Assembly (NCBI RefSeq): GCF_030936135.1
Contig: NW_026776913.1
Coordinates: forward strand, 806,001-870,000
DNA: 64,000 bases
DNA from: Gavia stellata
Lineage: Eukaryota; Chordata; Aves; Gaviiformes; Gaviidae
Direction: 5' to 3'
Numbering within the stretch: position 1 is the stretch's first letter; the number at the start of each line of letters is the position of its first letter. Positions 42,283-53,200 of the stretch are shown one piece after another. A program made the translations under genes and the position numbers. The notes under the pieces are model-generated. The model made no database searches and had not been told where the DNA came from. It saw nothing but the letters and a program-made list of their open reading frames with translations.

Positions 42283-43335
42283 ATGTCCAACAGCAGCTCC
42301 ATCACCCAGTTCCTCCTCCTGGCATTCGCAGACACGCGGGAGCTGCAGCTCTTGCACTTCTGCCTCTTCCTGGGCATCTACCTGGCTGCCCTCCTGGGCA
42401 ATGGCCTCATCATCACCGCCATAGTCTGCGACCACCACCTCCACACCCCCATGTACTTCTTCCTTCTCAACCTTTCTCTCATCGACCTGGGCTCCATCTC
42501 CACCACTGTCCCCAAAGCCATGGCCAATTCCCTCTGGGACACCAGGGCCATCTCCTTTGCAGGATGTGCTGCCCAAGTCTTTCTGTTTGTCCTTTTCATG
42601 TCAGCACAGTTTTATCTTCTCACCATCATGGCCTACGACCGCTACATTGCCATCTGCAAACCCCTGCACTACGGGTCCCTCCTGGGCAGCACAGCTTGTG
42701 TCCACATGGCAGCAGCTGCCTGGGGCAGTGGGTTGCTCAATGTTGTGCTGCACACAGCTAATACATTTTCACTACCACTCTGCCAAGGCAATGCTGTGGA
42801 CCAGTTCTTCTGTGAAATTCCACAGATCCTCAAGCTCTCCTGCTCAGACTTGTACCTCAGGGAGGTTGGGTTTATTGTGGTTAGTGTTTCTTTTGCTTTT
42901 GGGTGTTTTGTTTTCATCGTGCTGTCCTATGTGCAGATCTTGAGGACCGTGCTGAGGATCCCCTCTGAGCAGGGACGGCACAAAGCCTTTTCCACATGCC
43001 TCCCTCACCTAGCTGTGGTCTCCCTGTTCATCAGCACTATCATGTTTGCCCACCTGAAGCCCCCCTCCATCTCCTCCCCATCCCTGGACCTGGTGGTGGC
43101 AGTTCTGTACTCGGTGGTGCCTCCAGCAGTGAACCCCCTCATCTACAGCATGAGGAACCAGGAGCTCAAGGATGCCCTAAGGAAACTGATGACTGGTTGC
43201 TTTTCAGAAGCAGCAATGAACTGCCCATCTTCTTCTGCATATCACTTGTCACATAACTCATTACATGCCCAGACTCTCTTTGGTAGGTTGTTAGGTTTGG
43301 TTTCTTTGGTTTTTAGCTTTTCTTGGTTGTATTAA
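42283..43335 (+). CDS. Olfactory receptor OR-D, OR14-like, 350 aa, intact
   Basis: A seven-transmembrane odorant receptor and arm partner of OR-B. The start lies 22 bases after the acceptor at 42260. Marks: Asn3-Ser-Ser, GN 39-40, HTPMYFFLLNLS 54-65, Cys95, MAYDRYIAICKPLHY 116-130, cysteines 167, 177, 187, SY 215-216, KAFSTCLPHL 234-243, NPLIYSMRN 284-292. It shares with OR-B the ~39-residue extension ending in LLGLVSLVFSFSWLY. Differences from OR-B: Ala16, Gln109, Ala123, Thr137 and GLLNV at 150-154; residues 155-350 are identical. At most of these sites OR-D has the residue that is also found in the other copies, so OR-B is the changed one. Confidence 0.93.
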   Translation: MSNSSSITQFLLLAFADTRELQLLHFCLFLGIYLAALLGNGLIITAIVCDHHLHTPMYFFLLNLSLIDLGSISTTVPKAMANSLWDTRAISFAGCAAQVFLFVLFMSAQFYLLTIMAYDRYIAICKPLHYGSLLGSTACVHMAAAAWGSGLLNVVLHTANTFSLPLCQGNAVDQFFCEIPQILKLSCSDLYLREVGFIVVSVSFAFGCFVFIVLSYVQILRTVLRIPSEQGRHKAFSTCLPHLAVVSLFISTIMFAHLKPPSISSPSLDLVVAVLYSVVPPAVNPLIYSMRNQELKDALRKLMTGCFSEAAMNCPSSSAYHLSHNSLHAQTLFGRLLGLVSLVFSFSWLY

Positions 43336-43444
43336 TGCTGTCCACAAAAAGGAAGTCATTCTTCATCCTATTTCTATTTCAGTATCTGCCTGTCCTGTGT
43401 GACCCAGAGACTTTGTGTAAATTGGGAGCTGTGTGTTTAAACAA

Positions 43445-43450
43445 AATAAA
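43445..43450 (+). terminator. Candidate poly(A) signal of OR-D
   Basis: AATAAA 109 bases after the stop codon, matching the OR-B signal at 22690-22695. Confidence 0.55.
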
Positions 43451-44905
43451 GGACCCTGCTCAGGGTGGTTTGCCTGAGATCCTTTCTCTGAGATCTTCTC
43501 TGGAGCCGTGGGGCAGCGTCTGTGTGCTGAGGTGAAGGGGGCAGTAGTCACCGGGAGCTGGGTCTGCCTCCCAGCATGACCAGCATGACCCTGTGGACTC
43601 ACCCCATGGCCCTGGGAACCACAGCCTGCTTGATCTTCAGAGCAACGCCGCCAGCTTCGAGGATGTGGGGAGCCTGGGGAGGGGGTGCAGGGGTGGCTGG
43701 CCAGTGCGAGGAGAAGAGCAGGGCACTGTGTGTGTGCAGGGGTGACATGGAAAGAGAAACCCTTTGCTGAGGGTGGCAGCTGGGGGCAGGCTGCCCTGTC
43801 CCTGGGGCAAAAGGCCCTTCCTGAGCATCCCCTGGGCCAATTCTCTCATGCCGTCCTGGGGAGCAAGTTTGGCACCTGGGGCTGCAAGCTGCCTGCAGCG
43901 GAGATCTCCTCAGCGTGCCGGCTGGATGGACATTCTCACTGGCCTCCATTTCCTGCTGTGGGACCAGTCCCACCAGGGCTGCTCTGCTGGGCTTGGCTGG
44001 GGAGAGGGCAGGGAGGTGGCAAGATTCAGAGAGGGGCTGGGATGGCTGGGATGGCAAGTGCCCCGGAGAGGAGAACTCCAATGAGCAGCTCAAGTGTGGG
44101 AGTGGGCAGGGTGGGGGCACACAGCAGCGTCCTCGCACAGCCGGGCTCCTGCGAGAGACATGGAGGACCAGCAGAGCAGGGTCTGACCTGTGCCCGTGTT
44201 CGCTGGACACCCCGGGCAGCTGCCCCAGGGCAGTCGTCACACACCAGCCAATAACCACCACCATGTCCAGCACTGGCCTCTCAGCCCAGCTCGGAGAGGT
44301 TGCTTGTCCCTCCACAGAGGGACACCGAATGACCAGGTGAGAAGTCCAGGTTTGCATTGTACAGACGAGACGTAAGCATGCACATGGTGTGCGTGTGGGG
44401 AGATGAACCCGAGTGAGCACAAATGCCATCAGCTCTTCCTGGGGGTGCCATGAAGGCCTGTGGGACAGACAGTCTCTCGAGGTCACTTCTCACTTTGAGA
44501 GTAACATCCCCTGGGAAAGCACCTGGATGCAGCACTGGGATGTGCTTCATTGAACGGACGTCCCCGTGTCCATTCCTCATGCCGTGGAGCATCTCAGACG
44601 AGTGCAGAGCAGGGCGATACACCGCAGGGCTGAGGTGCCTCCCAGCCTCTGGGAGCAGCAGCAGGAGGTCAGAGAGACACTGTGACTGCTGCAGTGCACT
44701 GCCTCTGCACGTGCAAGGCAAGGACTCCACTCTCTAATCACCCGTGTGTGTACGAGCAGTGCAAGAGACCAGCTGAGACATGGGCACCTGGCAGAGCTCC
44801 GACATTTCTCTGTGTGACTCCAAGAACAAATTTCCATTTTCCCAGCTACATTCATCTCAGCTGCCTTGGACAGGCTCATTGCAAGTGCTCCTGACTGCTA
44901 CGTCA
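43451..44905. other. 3' flank of OR-D, no separate gene
   Basis: GC-rich arm sequence shared with 21226-22689. A 295-codon frame (43599-44486 minus) is faced by a 189-codon frame on the plus strand (43685-44254). No family resemblance is seen in either. Confidence 0.5.
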
Positions 44906-44909
44906 CCCT

Positions 44910-45345
44910 TGCCTGTGATTCCGGATTGTGACCTCAAAAGTGCCGGAGCAATCATGGAGGTTCTGTGGTCCTTGGAAAAAGCAGACATCAAACCCCTCTT
45001 CAAGAAGGGCAGGGATGCGGATTGACAGAATTGCAAGTGGCCTGCCTACCTCAGACTCTAGGAGGACATGGGAAAAGTTGTCCTGCTGCCATCTCAAGGC
45101 CCTTGAAGGACAAGAAAGGCATTGCTGAACCAGAATGGTTAGGGGAAACGAGGGCACGTTGTGTACCTGGCCTTTTGCAAGGCCTTTGACATCATCTCCC
45201 AGAGTCTCCTTAGAGCCGGATTGATGCTCTCCAGGATGAAGAAGTGGATGGTAGGGTGGGTGGGAAGTTGGCTGGATGGTGAGGCCCAAATGTCATCAGC
45301 AGTACAAAGTCTTTTTAGAAGGCAGTCATACCCAGAATCCCTCAG
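44910..45345 (+). mobile_element. Old CR1 RT fragment (right arm)
   Basis: Plus-strand partner of 20790-21225, with 'VYLAFCKAFDIISQSLLRAG' near 45160-45220 and 'MKKWMVGWVGSWLDGEAQMS'. The insertion predates the arm duplication because both arms carry it at the same place. Confidence 0.75.
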
Positions 45346-45539
45346 TGATTAGCATTTGGGCCAAGACTCTTGAATGTCCTTATTATCCCCCCACATGGTG
45401 GAGCCCCATCCAGGAAGAGGGCATGGATATGGGTTGGCATGTGCCTTCTGCCTGAGTACCTGATGGGACAGCAGCAGGCATAGGGCTTGTTTGTGCCTAT
45501 CCAAGAAGCTGAAAGGCCAGGGAAAAGGCACGTGGTTTA

Positions 45540-46570
45540 GAAGATCACGGTAAGGTTACTTTTGTCAGCTCAGGTGAAAGGCCACAAGAAGGCTGATGAG
45601 TTAGGTTGCCTGCTTGGAGGGTGCTTTCTGAGAATTTTGAGCTTTCCTTGGAGGTGGGAAAAAGCAGGAGAGAGAAAAGCTGCTACAAAGTGCAGCTTGG
45701 AAAGTGGAGCCTGGACATGAGGAAGAAGAAATGTCACTCGAAGGGTAGGGCTGTGGTGCAAGAGGTCACCCAGTGAGAGTTGGTGATCAGACCGTGGCTT
45801 TGTGTTCCAACGAACGGCCAGTGAGGGTGGGGAGACGTCAGTGAAGGCAGAGAAATGTCCAGGGGAGAGCAAGGTGGAGAAGCAAGATGGATGTCTACAG
45901 CCTGCAGGAAAACAGGGGCAGGTGTGGGACAGCCTGTGATGGAAACTGCCAAGGGCGCTGGCCACACTGGAAGACACGAACAGAACCCAGGTCTTTGTCC
46001 TCTGGGCTATGGCAGTTGTCTGTGCCACCAAGGGCTGTGAGAAGACATGTTGTCCTCATGGCACTGGAGCCTCATTTCCTCCTTGCAACCCCATGGGGAA
46101 GCTGGGAGTGTTGTTCCATTGTCCTGCACTGGGCATTGCAGACCCCACATCCACTGCCCCAGGAAGGGCCCTGACCCACGTGTGAGGGACAGGATCCCCC
46201 TTCCCATGGGCCGGGGGTCAGGGCTTGGCCTTTGTGCTCCATGTAACAATCCAAGGGCTTTGTCAGCGTCAGAGCCACCTGCACAGTGCCTTTGCCTACC
46301 TGCAATCACAGCCTCCAATTATCGGCTCTAACGAGTCCCTGGGGAGGCTTTGTCAGTAATGGCCCTCAGTGGGGCCCAGTAATGCTTCAGAGTATTTTAG
46401 GTTTGTCTTCTGCCTTTGCCTCCTTGAGGGGATTGTTTAGTCTCTTCTCAGTACCTGAGGCTCCTGGACTCAGCACTACGTACACCATGGGGCTCAGTAG
46501 AATGCAGAAAGCGCTAACGACCTATGCCTCTTCTATAGTTCTCTTCAGGTCTTCAAGATTTCTATAGCTA
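45540..46570 (-). repeat. Repeat C, copy 5 (right arm)
   Basis: Arm partner of 19600-20640, at mid-to-high 90s percent identity by eye, read on the minus strand. Confidence 0.7.
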
Positions 46571-48264
46571 ATTAGAGAGGTAGGCACCTACCCTGAAGTA
46601 GCATAGGTAAAGAGGACATTTCCAATGAGCACTTTGAAGAGGTGATAGGAGAATTCTCCAGTTGATATGGATGCAGAATGTATCCTAAAGAGGTGTGCAC
46701 AGGTAGGAAAAGCAGTCCCTTGAGGCCAGACACGGTATGGACAACCTTGCTCCTCACCTCTCCAACCCTGCCATTGCTCTCGTTGGCCACCGGGGACTTG
46801 CATCACTTTTCTTTACATCAGACTTCTCCACCAAAGTCTGCACCTGAATATTACAGCTGCTTTGCAGCAATTCCTACCTGCTCTCCGTGGAGAACTGCCA
46901 TGGAAACAGGGTTTTTTAATTGGGGGAAAGAAAAAAAAAGAAATAGTAAAACACAAGAGAACTTAATTCACAATAAACACACACTTCTCAGCTGTATGGT
47001 TACTCTTAGCAGCTTCCAACGAGGTTCGCCACCCCAGCTGAAGAGTTGCCCTTGGGGAGTATGAGGGAAAGGACTGAAAGACAATGACGTATGACCTCTT
47101 TGTAGCTCAAAGCAGGGTGATAGGTGAGAGGGATCTGAATAATCAAAAAATAAGAGGAGGAAAACCTCTGGATCACAATGGAAAGTGCGTATGTCCGGAT
47201 CAGCTTCTGAAGAGATGACTTCTGACGTGGGGAGTTTGATCAGGACAGGTAGAAACACCTGGAAGGTTAGGGAGATTAAATACACAGCATGATAGACAGA
47301 GTACTGGCAATGCAAGCACAGGGCAAGATCAGGATTTCTTCTCCCGCAATTAATACACAGTCTCAAAAGTCCCATTTTGGCAGGATAGAAAATACAGTGA
47401 CGTTTTGCTGAAAGTACGGATACATTGCAGCTGGTAAAAAGGTGCTGCTTTTTCTTTATCTTTCTTTTTATAAAGTATTGAGAGCAGTTCCCAGGTTTTC
47501 AGGCAGAGCTCCGGGGTCTGACCATAAGCAGCCAGTGCCACCTCGAGAGCTGTATCTGAGGTACTTGCCGGGGCATGTAAAGGACGACTTCCCCTCCTGG
47601 TCCAGACCTATGGCCTTACCAGCACCGGAGCCCCAAGACCCCACAGTTCCTCCAGGTGATGCTTTGGACCTCCTGCTCCCTCCAGGAGTCAACTCCCAGA
47701 GCCCTGGCTCTCTCTGGCATGCAGTCCAGACTTAAGGTCTCTCTGGTACCTGACTCCCAGGCCCCTTATCCTACTCACTGGCTACTCCAGCCTGATGTTG
47801 GCTAGCAGTTACACACACTGACACGCACATCCACATGATATGCAGGCACACGGGTCTCTCCAGTTGATGCCCCCCAGGCACGTGAGCCCCTATGACTTGT
47901 GGTCCCCCCTCCAGGGGCTGGCACTCACACCTCCACACGCACAAAGGGCACAGATCCCCCTCACCCCAGGAAGCAGTGAAATGGAGTTTAACAAGTAGGC
48001 AGGACAGGCTGGGGCCGTCAGTTGCAGGGCATGGCCAGACAAGTGTACTTACCAGCAACCTCCTTCATCATGACTGGTTATTTTTAGCCCTACTTCATCC
48101 CCAAACAACCTCGAGTCCTCCCTTTCCCTGCCTTTGGTCCTTTCCTCAAAATCCCATCGGAAATCTTCATTACGTGAAATAGGAACCGGGTTTGCAGATC
48201 CACTTTCAAGAAGACAAAGACAAAAAGTATGAGTAAAAGCATGAGCATTCAATTGCAGTAGCTG
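46571..48264. other. Unassigned arm sequence
   Basis: Partner of 18006-19600. No gene supported; the frames seen here are not the same as in the left arm. Confidence 0.4.
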
Positions 48265-48560
48265 AATCTACTCACGACCCCTCCAGTAAGGGGAAGCCCC
48301 GGGACCTTGCAGGGGAGCAGCAGGGGATTACCAGGCACAGCTGAGTGTCTGTCCATGGTCAAGGCTTCAGCAAGGGGTCAGTCACAAAGGGTTTTTTCCT
48401 AGGAAGCAGGGAGGGTAGGCTGTCCGTGCACACCATGAACTGTGATATGTTCCATAGCTGTGTGGAGTCAACAAGATGTGTGTCCACTTTAGCAAGTGTC
48501 TTTGCCTCATAAGCACAAGCTCGCTAAATTTCTGGTCAGGTAGTATCTGCAATGGCATCA
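48265..48560. other. Right-arm-specific segment
   Basis: This ~300-bp stretch (from ACGACCCCTCCAGTAAGGGG to about CAAGCTCGCTAAATTTCTGG) has no counterpart in the left arm, where the minisatellite runs into 'CTGAGTAGAAGCAGCTACTG' at about 18005-18025. It may be an insertion here or a deletion there. No family recognised. Confidence 0.55.
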
Positions 48561-49110
48561 GCATCTTCAAGGGCGTCTCCATCGGTAGTTGCATCGGAAA
48601 CTGGACTTGCATCTTCAATGCCATCTGCTGTGGTATCTGCAGCTGCAATGCTGTCTGACACAGCACTTGCATCTCGGGTGGTGTCTGTAATGGTATCTGC
48701 ATCTGCCATGGCATCTCCAGTGGCATCGACACCGGTACCTTCAAAGAATCTTCAAAGGCACCTGCATCTGCAATGGTGTCTGCATCTGCCATGGTATCTG
48801 CAATGGCACCTGCATCCTCAATAGCATCTCCATCAGCAATTGCATCTGAAATTGTACCTGCATCTGCACCAGCATTGGCAATGTTATCCACAATGGTATC
48901 TGCATCCGCAATGATGGCTGCATTGGAGAGCTGTAGCTGACAGGACAGTTGCACACCCAGCATTCCGGATGCAGATACCTTTGCAGATGCCGTGGCAGAT
49001 TCTTTCCCACTGCAGATGGAGCAGCCATTGCAGATACTGATCCCGTTGCAGATATCCATAGCATCACACACCCCCATGCAGATACCAACACCATTACAGA
49101 TGCACACACA
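48541..49110 (-). repeat. Hexamer-based minisatellite with head-to-head halves (right arm)
   Basis: Partner of 17430-18005. 48541-48905 reads GGTATCTGCAAT-type and 48963-49105 reads ATTGCAGATACC-type on the plus strand. Unit number differs slightly between arms. Confidence 0.88.
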
Positions 49111-49114
49111 GCAC

Positions 49115-49565
49115 AGCGGGCATTATCCCCCCTCCTCAGCACTGCTCAGAACACATATACACAACACCGCGCTGCGTACGGGGTCTCAGGAAAAGTGACC
49201 TCTCGCTTGCCTCTGTCCTCTACTGGCCTCTGACTCCGGTTCCCACAGGCCCTGCCCTCCTCCTGCCTCCCCAAGGGGCCAAGGAGCTCAGAGCTGGGAG
49301 AAAGCGGGCACAACGCTGCTAAAGAAACCTTCTGCTGGGGATTCGCAAGTTGAGTCCTGCATGGACAGGAGGGACTGTCATCTCTGTGAGGGCAAAAATA
49401 CCCTCCTGACCACTGCAACAGCCTCACTCACAGCCAACACTGCATTTGGTGGACGGGGACAAAAGAAATCCATTCACTGCCTCCAACACAGAAACAGCTT
49501 CAACATGGACCTGACTAGAGTTTTCCCCACCCTCTTGCAGAAGGGGATAAGGAGCCACCAAGAAA
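49115..49565. other. Unassigned stretch inside the right arm
   Basis: Partner of 16996-17429. No gene recognised. Confidence 0.45.
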
Positions 49566-49569
49566 ATCA

Positions 49570-50850
49570 CAGAATCACGGAATGAGAGGGGTTGCAAGGG
49601 ACCTCTGGAGATCATCTAGTCCAACCCCACCACCAGAGGAGGTTCACCTACAGCAGGTTGCACAGGAATGCTTCCATGTGAGTTTTGAATATCTCCAGAG
49701 AAGAAGACTCCAAAACCTCTCTGGGCAGATTGTTCCAGGGCTCTGACACCCTCAAAGGAAAGAAATTCCTCCTCATGTGTAGACGGAACTTCCTATGACC
49801 ATGTTTGTGCCCCTTGTCCTGTCAGTGGGCACCACTGAAAAAAGACTGTTCCCATCCTCCTGGCACCCACCCCTTAACTATTTCTAAGCATTGATAAGAT
49901 CCACCTCAGTCTTCTCTTCTCTTCTCCAAACTATAATAACCCAAGTCCCTCAGCCTTTCCTCATAAGAAAGATGTTCCACTCCCCTAATCATCTTCGTAG
50001 CCCTTTGCTGGACCCTCTCCAGCAGCTCCCTGTCCTTCTTGAACTGGGGAGCCCAGAACAGGACACAGCACTCCAGATGCGGCCTCACCAGGGCAGAGTA
50101 GAGGGGGAGGATAACCTCCCTCGCCCTCCTAGCCACACTCTTCTGGATGCAGCCCAGGATGCCATTGGCCTCCTTGGCCCCAAGGGCACATTGGTGGCTC
50201 ATGGTCATCCTGTTGTCCCCCAGGACTCCCAGGTCCCTTTCCACAGAGCTGCTCTCCAGCAGCTCAGCCCCCAACCTGTGCTGATGCAGGGGGTTATTCC
50301 GCCCCCGGTGCAGTGCCCTACACTTGCCTTTGCTGAATTTCATCAGGTTCCTCTCTGCCCAACTCTCCAGCCTGTCCAGGTCATGCTGAATGGCAGCGCA
50401 GCCTTCCACTGTGTCCGCCACTCCTCCCAGTTTTGTGTCATCAGCAAACTTGCTGAGGGCACACTCTATCCCTTCATCCAGGTCATTGATGAATATATTG
50501 AACAGGACTGGACCCAGTCCTGACCCCTGGGGAACACCACTTGTGACAGACCTCCAACTAGACTCTGGGCCACTAATCACAACCCTCAGAGCTCTGTCTA
50601 TCAGCCAGTTTCCAATCCATCCCACTGTCCATTCATCTAACCCACACTTCCTACGCTTGCCTCTGAGGATGATGTGGGAGACGGTGTCGAAAGCCTTGCT
50701 GAAGCCAAGGCAGACAACAACCACTGCCCTCCCCGCATCTATCCATGCAGTCATGCCATCGTAGAAGGCTATCAGATTGGTCAGACATGACTTTGCTTGG
50801 TGAATCCATGTTGACTACTTCTGATAACCTTCTTCTCCTGCTGGTGCTTT
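49570..50850 (-). mobile_element. CR1 LINE RT and 3' end (right arm copy)
   Basis: Minus-strand partner of 15715-16995. A frame of 282 codons (50754-49906) is open through the RT core: [44 protein letters not shown] and [15 protein letters not shown]. The reversed tail with ATCACAGAATCACGGAATGAG is at 49566-49590. The left arm copy of the same frame is broken, so the two arms have aged separately here or the right copy was less affected. Confidence 0.93.
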
Positions 50851-51164
50851 GAGATGACGCCCAGAACGAGCAGCACAGGGAATAAACAGGAAGAATTAGA
50901 GACCTGTGTGTGGTCGCAGGGCCAAAAGGGGACTGGTGAGGGACATGAAGGTTGGAGGCTGCCTTGGCTGTACTGGGCCACAGCTTCTAGTTCCTCTTGT
51001 TTATTTTGCATGCTGCATGCATTAGTATAAACACATTTCAAATGTGCTCCATTGTACTCAGCACATCGTGGAGCAGACTGAAGGACCTCGCTAGAACACC
51101 GTCCCTCAAGCATTGGTGTGCCACCCCCAGATTTATCTCTAGCGAGCCCGGTTTGATCCCTTTC
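50851..51164 (-). mobile_element. CR1 ORF1/ORF2 junction fragment (right arm edge)
   Basis: The minus strand reads MLEGRCSSEVLQSAPRCAEY then NGAHLKCVYTNACSMQNKQE, the start of CR1 ORF2, as at 14974-15108. It is followed by a short remnant (SNSSCLFP..LGVISKHQQ) of the segment that is longer in the left arm. The element is cut at 51165 by an LTR. Confidence 0.85.
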
Positions 51165-51476
51165 TGTAGGAGATCAGTACGCCAGTGACCTTGAGCTGAT
51201 AAACTCATCTATAAACTAAGGTCATTGGAAGAAAGCCAGGAGGTAAAAAGGGAACTTAACATGGTAGAGAATAAACAAAGGAGTAAATAGCCTGTGTAGC
51301 CACAGCCAATGAAATATTGCGTGATAACAGGTATAAGCCAATCAAAGAAGCATAAGAGGCGCATGCATCGCGCGTGCATCACGTATGATCAGTTGAGAAG
51401 GTATAAAAGGAAATGTTGCAAAACAATAAACATCTCCTTTTACCATCGTCTATGGAGTCCGTTTTTCATTCCCTCA
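51165..51476 (+). mobile_element. LTR 1 (312 bp) with tRNA-Trp-type primer site
   Basis: It begins TGTAGGAGATC and ends TTCCCTCA, with a TATA-like GGTATAAAAGG at about 51400 and AATAAA at about 51425. Two bases after the end, TGGTGACCCCGA (51479-51490) matches the first 12 positions of the tRNA-Trp primer site used by avian alpharetroviruses. A gag-like start (MEANISAEEEAIVKLL near 51619) follows. It interrupts a CR1 at 51164. Confidence 0.72.
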
Positions 51477-51834
51477 AATGGTGACCCCGATATGGAGGTG
51501 GAAACGCGGAAGGAAGAGTCCGGAGGGAACCCCAGCTGAACGAATCAAGCTGGCAGCTGGACTGCGGCTTTAATCCTGGGACATCACCTCAAATGACAGG
51601 TGAGCAGCTGGGCAGAAATCATGGAAGCTAACATATCAGCCGAGGAAGAGGCTATAGTGAAGTTGTTAATGAGTGAAGTTGTTAATGCAGCTCCTAGCGA
51701 AAAGAAGAATGAAGTATGATGCATTTTGTGGAGGAATGGCTTAGTAACAAGGGACACGATCTGATTCCCGTGAGCAACCCAGTCTCTGATGAGGGGGAAG
51801 GCTCAGAGGAAACAGTTAACTGTCCTTGAAAGCC

Positions 51835-52058
51835 TGTTGTGATAAGAGACAGTGGAATGGTAAACAAGAAGAAGGAGCTACATCCGCGAAGAGACGCCCT
51901 GGCGCGTGAACAGAGGCTGTAAGCCAATCATACAACTGTTGCGGACGCGTGTTCTTGGCATCTGTCTATATATACTCTGTAAGCTTGAATAAAGGGGAGA
52001 ACGACTATATTCATATTGAGATTTCATCGTTACTCCGGGTGGTTCTCCCTCTCCAACA
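51835..52058 (+). mobile_element. LTR 2 with initiator-Met tRNA-type primer site
   Basis: It has a TATA box (CTATATATACTC, about 51965), AATAAAGG (about 51989) and the end CTCCAACA. After TC comes TGGTAGCAGAGGATGGTT (52061-52078), which is complementary to 18 bases of the 3' end of vertebrate initiator methionine tRNA. The exact 5' end is uncertain (TGTTGTGATAAG at 51835 or TGTCC at 51821). Confidence 0.7.
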
Positions 52059-52170
52059 TCTGGTAGCAGAGGATGGTTCAGTTCGACTGAGGTCTCCGAG
52101 ACTGCGGTAAGCAGCTAGAGGAGGGGAGTGGGAAACCACGGCTGAGGGAGGTGCTGCTCGGGCGCAAGAA

Positions 52171-53200
52171 GTGGGGCAGACACCACTGTGTGAGGTCGCT
52201 CCTCACCCCTCAGGCGCAGCAATGGAAATAGAAGCTGCGGCCACCTTGCTTGCTGGAATCCTCTCCAAGAGAGGGATTGAAGCACCTGTAAAGCGGCTGG
52301 TTAAGTTAATTAGGTTGGAACAGCGATGGGGTCATTTTTCTGACACGCACATGCTGTTTTCTGTCTCGGAATGGCGGGACTTTGGAGGGACAATGTGGCA
52401 AAAAACGATGGAGGGGAACGAAAAAGATGAGAAAGAAATAAGGACGGTCCGATGAGCAGTCGGCGAAAAGAGGCGGCAGTGCTCAAGTTTCTCTGCCATA
52501 TACTCTCTACGAGAGGACTGAGTTATGACCTGTCTACCTCCAAGGCGCTGGAAGGGATCCAGGAGGCGGTCAAATTCTCCACTCCGTGGAGGTTCATCTC
52601 AGAGACTTTGACGGAAATGCAGCAGAGCGACGTGCTGCTGCTGCGGCGTTCATGACTACCAACCCTACAGGACTGTCTTTTGGTGCGCCACCCACGGAAC
52701 CCGCCAGCCAAACCCAGCTGGACAGACGTGGCCTCCGGCAGCGCGGCGGTGCCGGTGCGGGTGCGGGGCCGCCGTACTGGGCGTGCAGCGCGGCGGAGGC
52801 GGGAGGCCGCCATGGGCCCGGCCCTCCCCGCTGGTGCGCGGCCCCGCTGCCCAGGGATGCACAATCAAACCGCAGCACATCGATCCGCCGGCGCTCGCTG
52901 AACGGAGCGCGGCGGCTCGCCGGTGAAATTGGACTAAAAAAAAAAAGAAAAAAGAGAGAGAGAAAAAAAAAGAAAAGAAAAAGAGAGAAAAAAAGAGAGA
53001 GAGAAAAAAAAAGAGAGAGGAAAAAAAAAAGAGAGAAAAAAAAAAAGTCTGCCGCGGAACCCCTTGCAGGACGTGGAAAAAGTGGAAGTGAGCAGTTCTA
53101 AGCCAAAACGGAGAAATAATACGCATGCGGAAGTGCCTCCTCAGAAAACTCTAACGGAGGAGGGACCCGAGCCACCTACTGAGCTCATCGATTTGGGACA
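52171..53200 (+). mobile_element. ERV gag-like region (fossil)
   Basis: Starts with MEIEAAATLLAGILSKRGIE-like matrix wording (52221 onward) and a GC-rich middle with a degenerate purine tract. No major capsid homology region or zinc knuckle was recognised. Broken. Confidence 0.55.
52930..53050 (+). repeat. Polypurine (A/G) tract, ~115 bp
   Basis: Almost only A and G (runs of AAAAAG and GAGA). Such long purine runs are prone to slippage and to triplex formation. It sits within the ERV mosaic. Confidence 0.9.

Larger units (their letters stand above)
40245..51164 (-). repeat. Right arm of the ~10.9-kb inverted duplication
   Basis: Reverse-complement partner of 14925-25870; landmark pairs are given there. 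By eye most stretches are about 95-99 percent identical (for example three differences in ~240 bases at 44060-44300 against 21841-22085). It lacks ~480 bp present in the left arm (15158-15640) and carries ~300 bp the left arm lacks (about 48265-48560). It ends exactly where an LTR begins (51165). Confidence 0.9.

Noticed and set aside
43599-44486. 295-codon minus-strand frame also open in the left arm (21654-22439)
   Set aside because: The arms are almost identical so shared openness carries no weight; a 189-codon frame is open on the other strand and no family matches.
52061-52078. Possible tRNA-Met gene
   Set aside because: Only the 18-base complement of the tRNA 3' end is present, right behind an LTR, so it is a primer site and not a tRNA gene.
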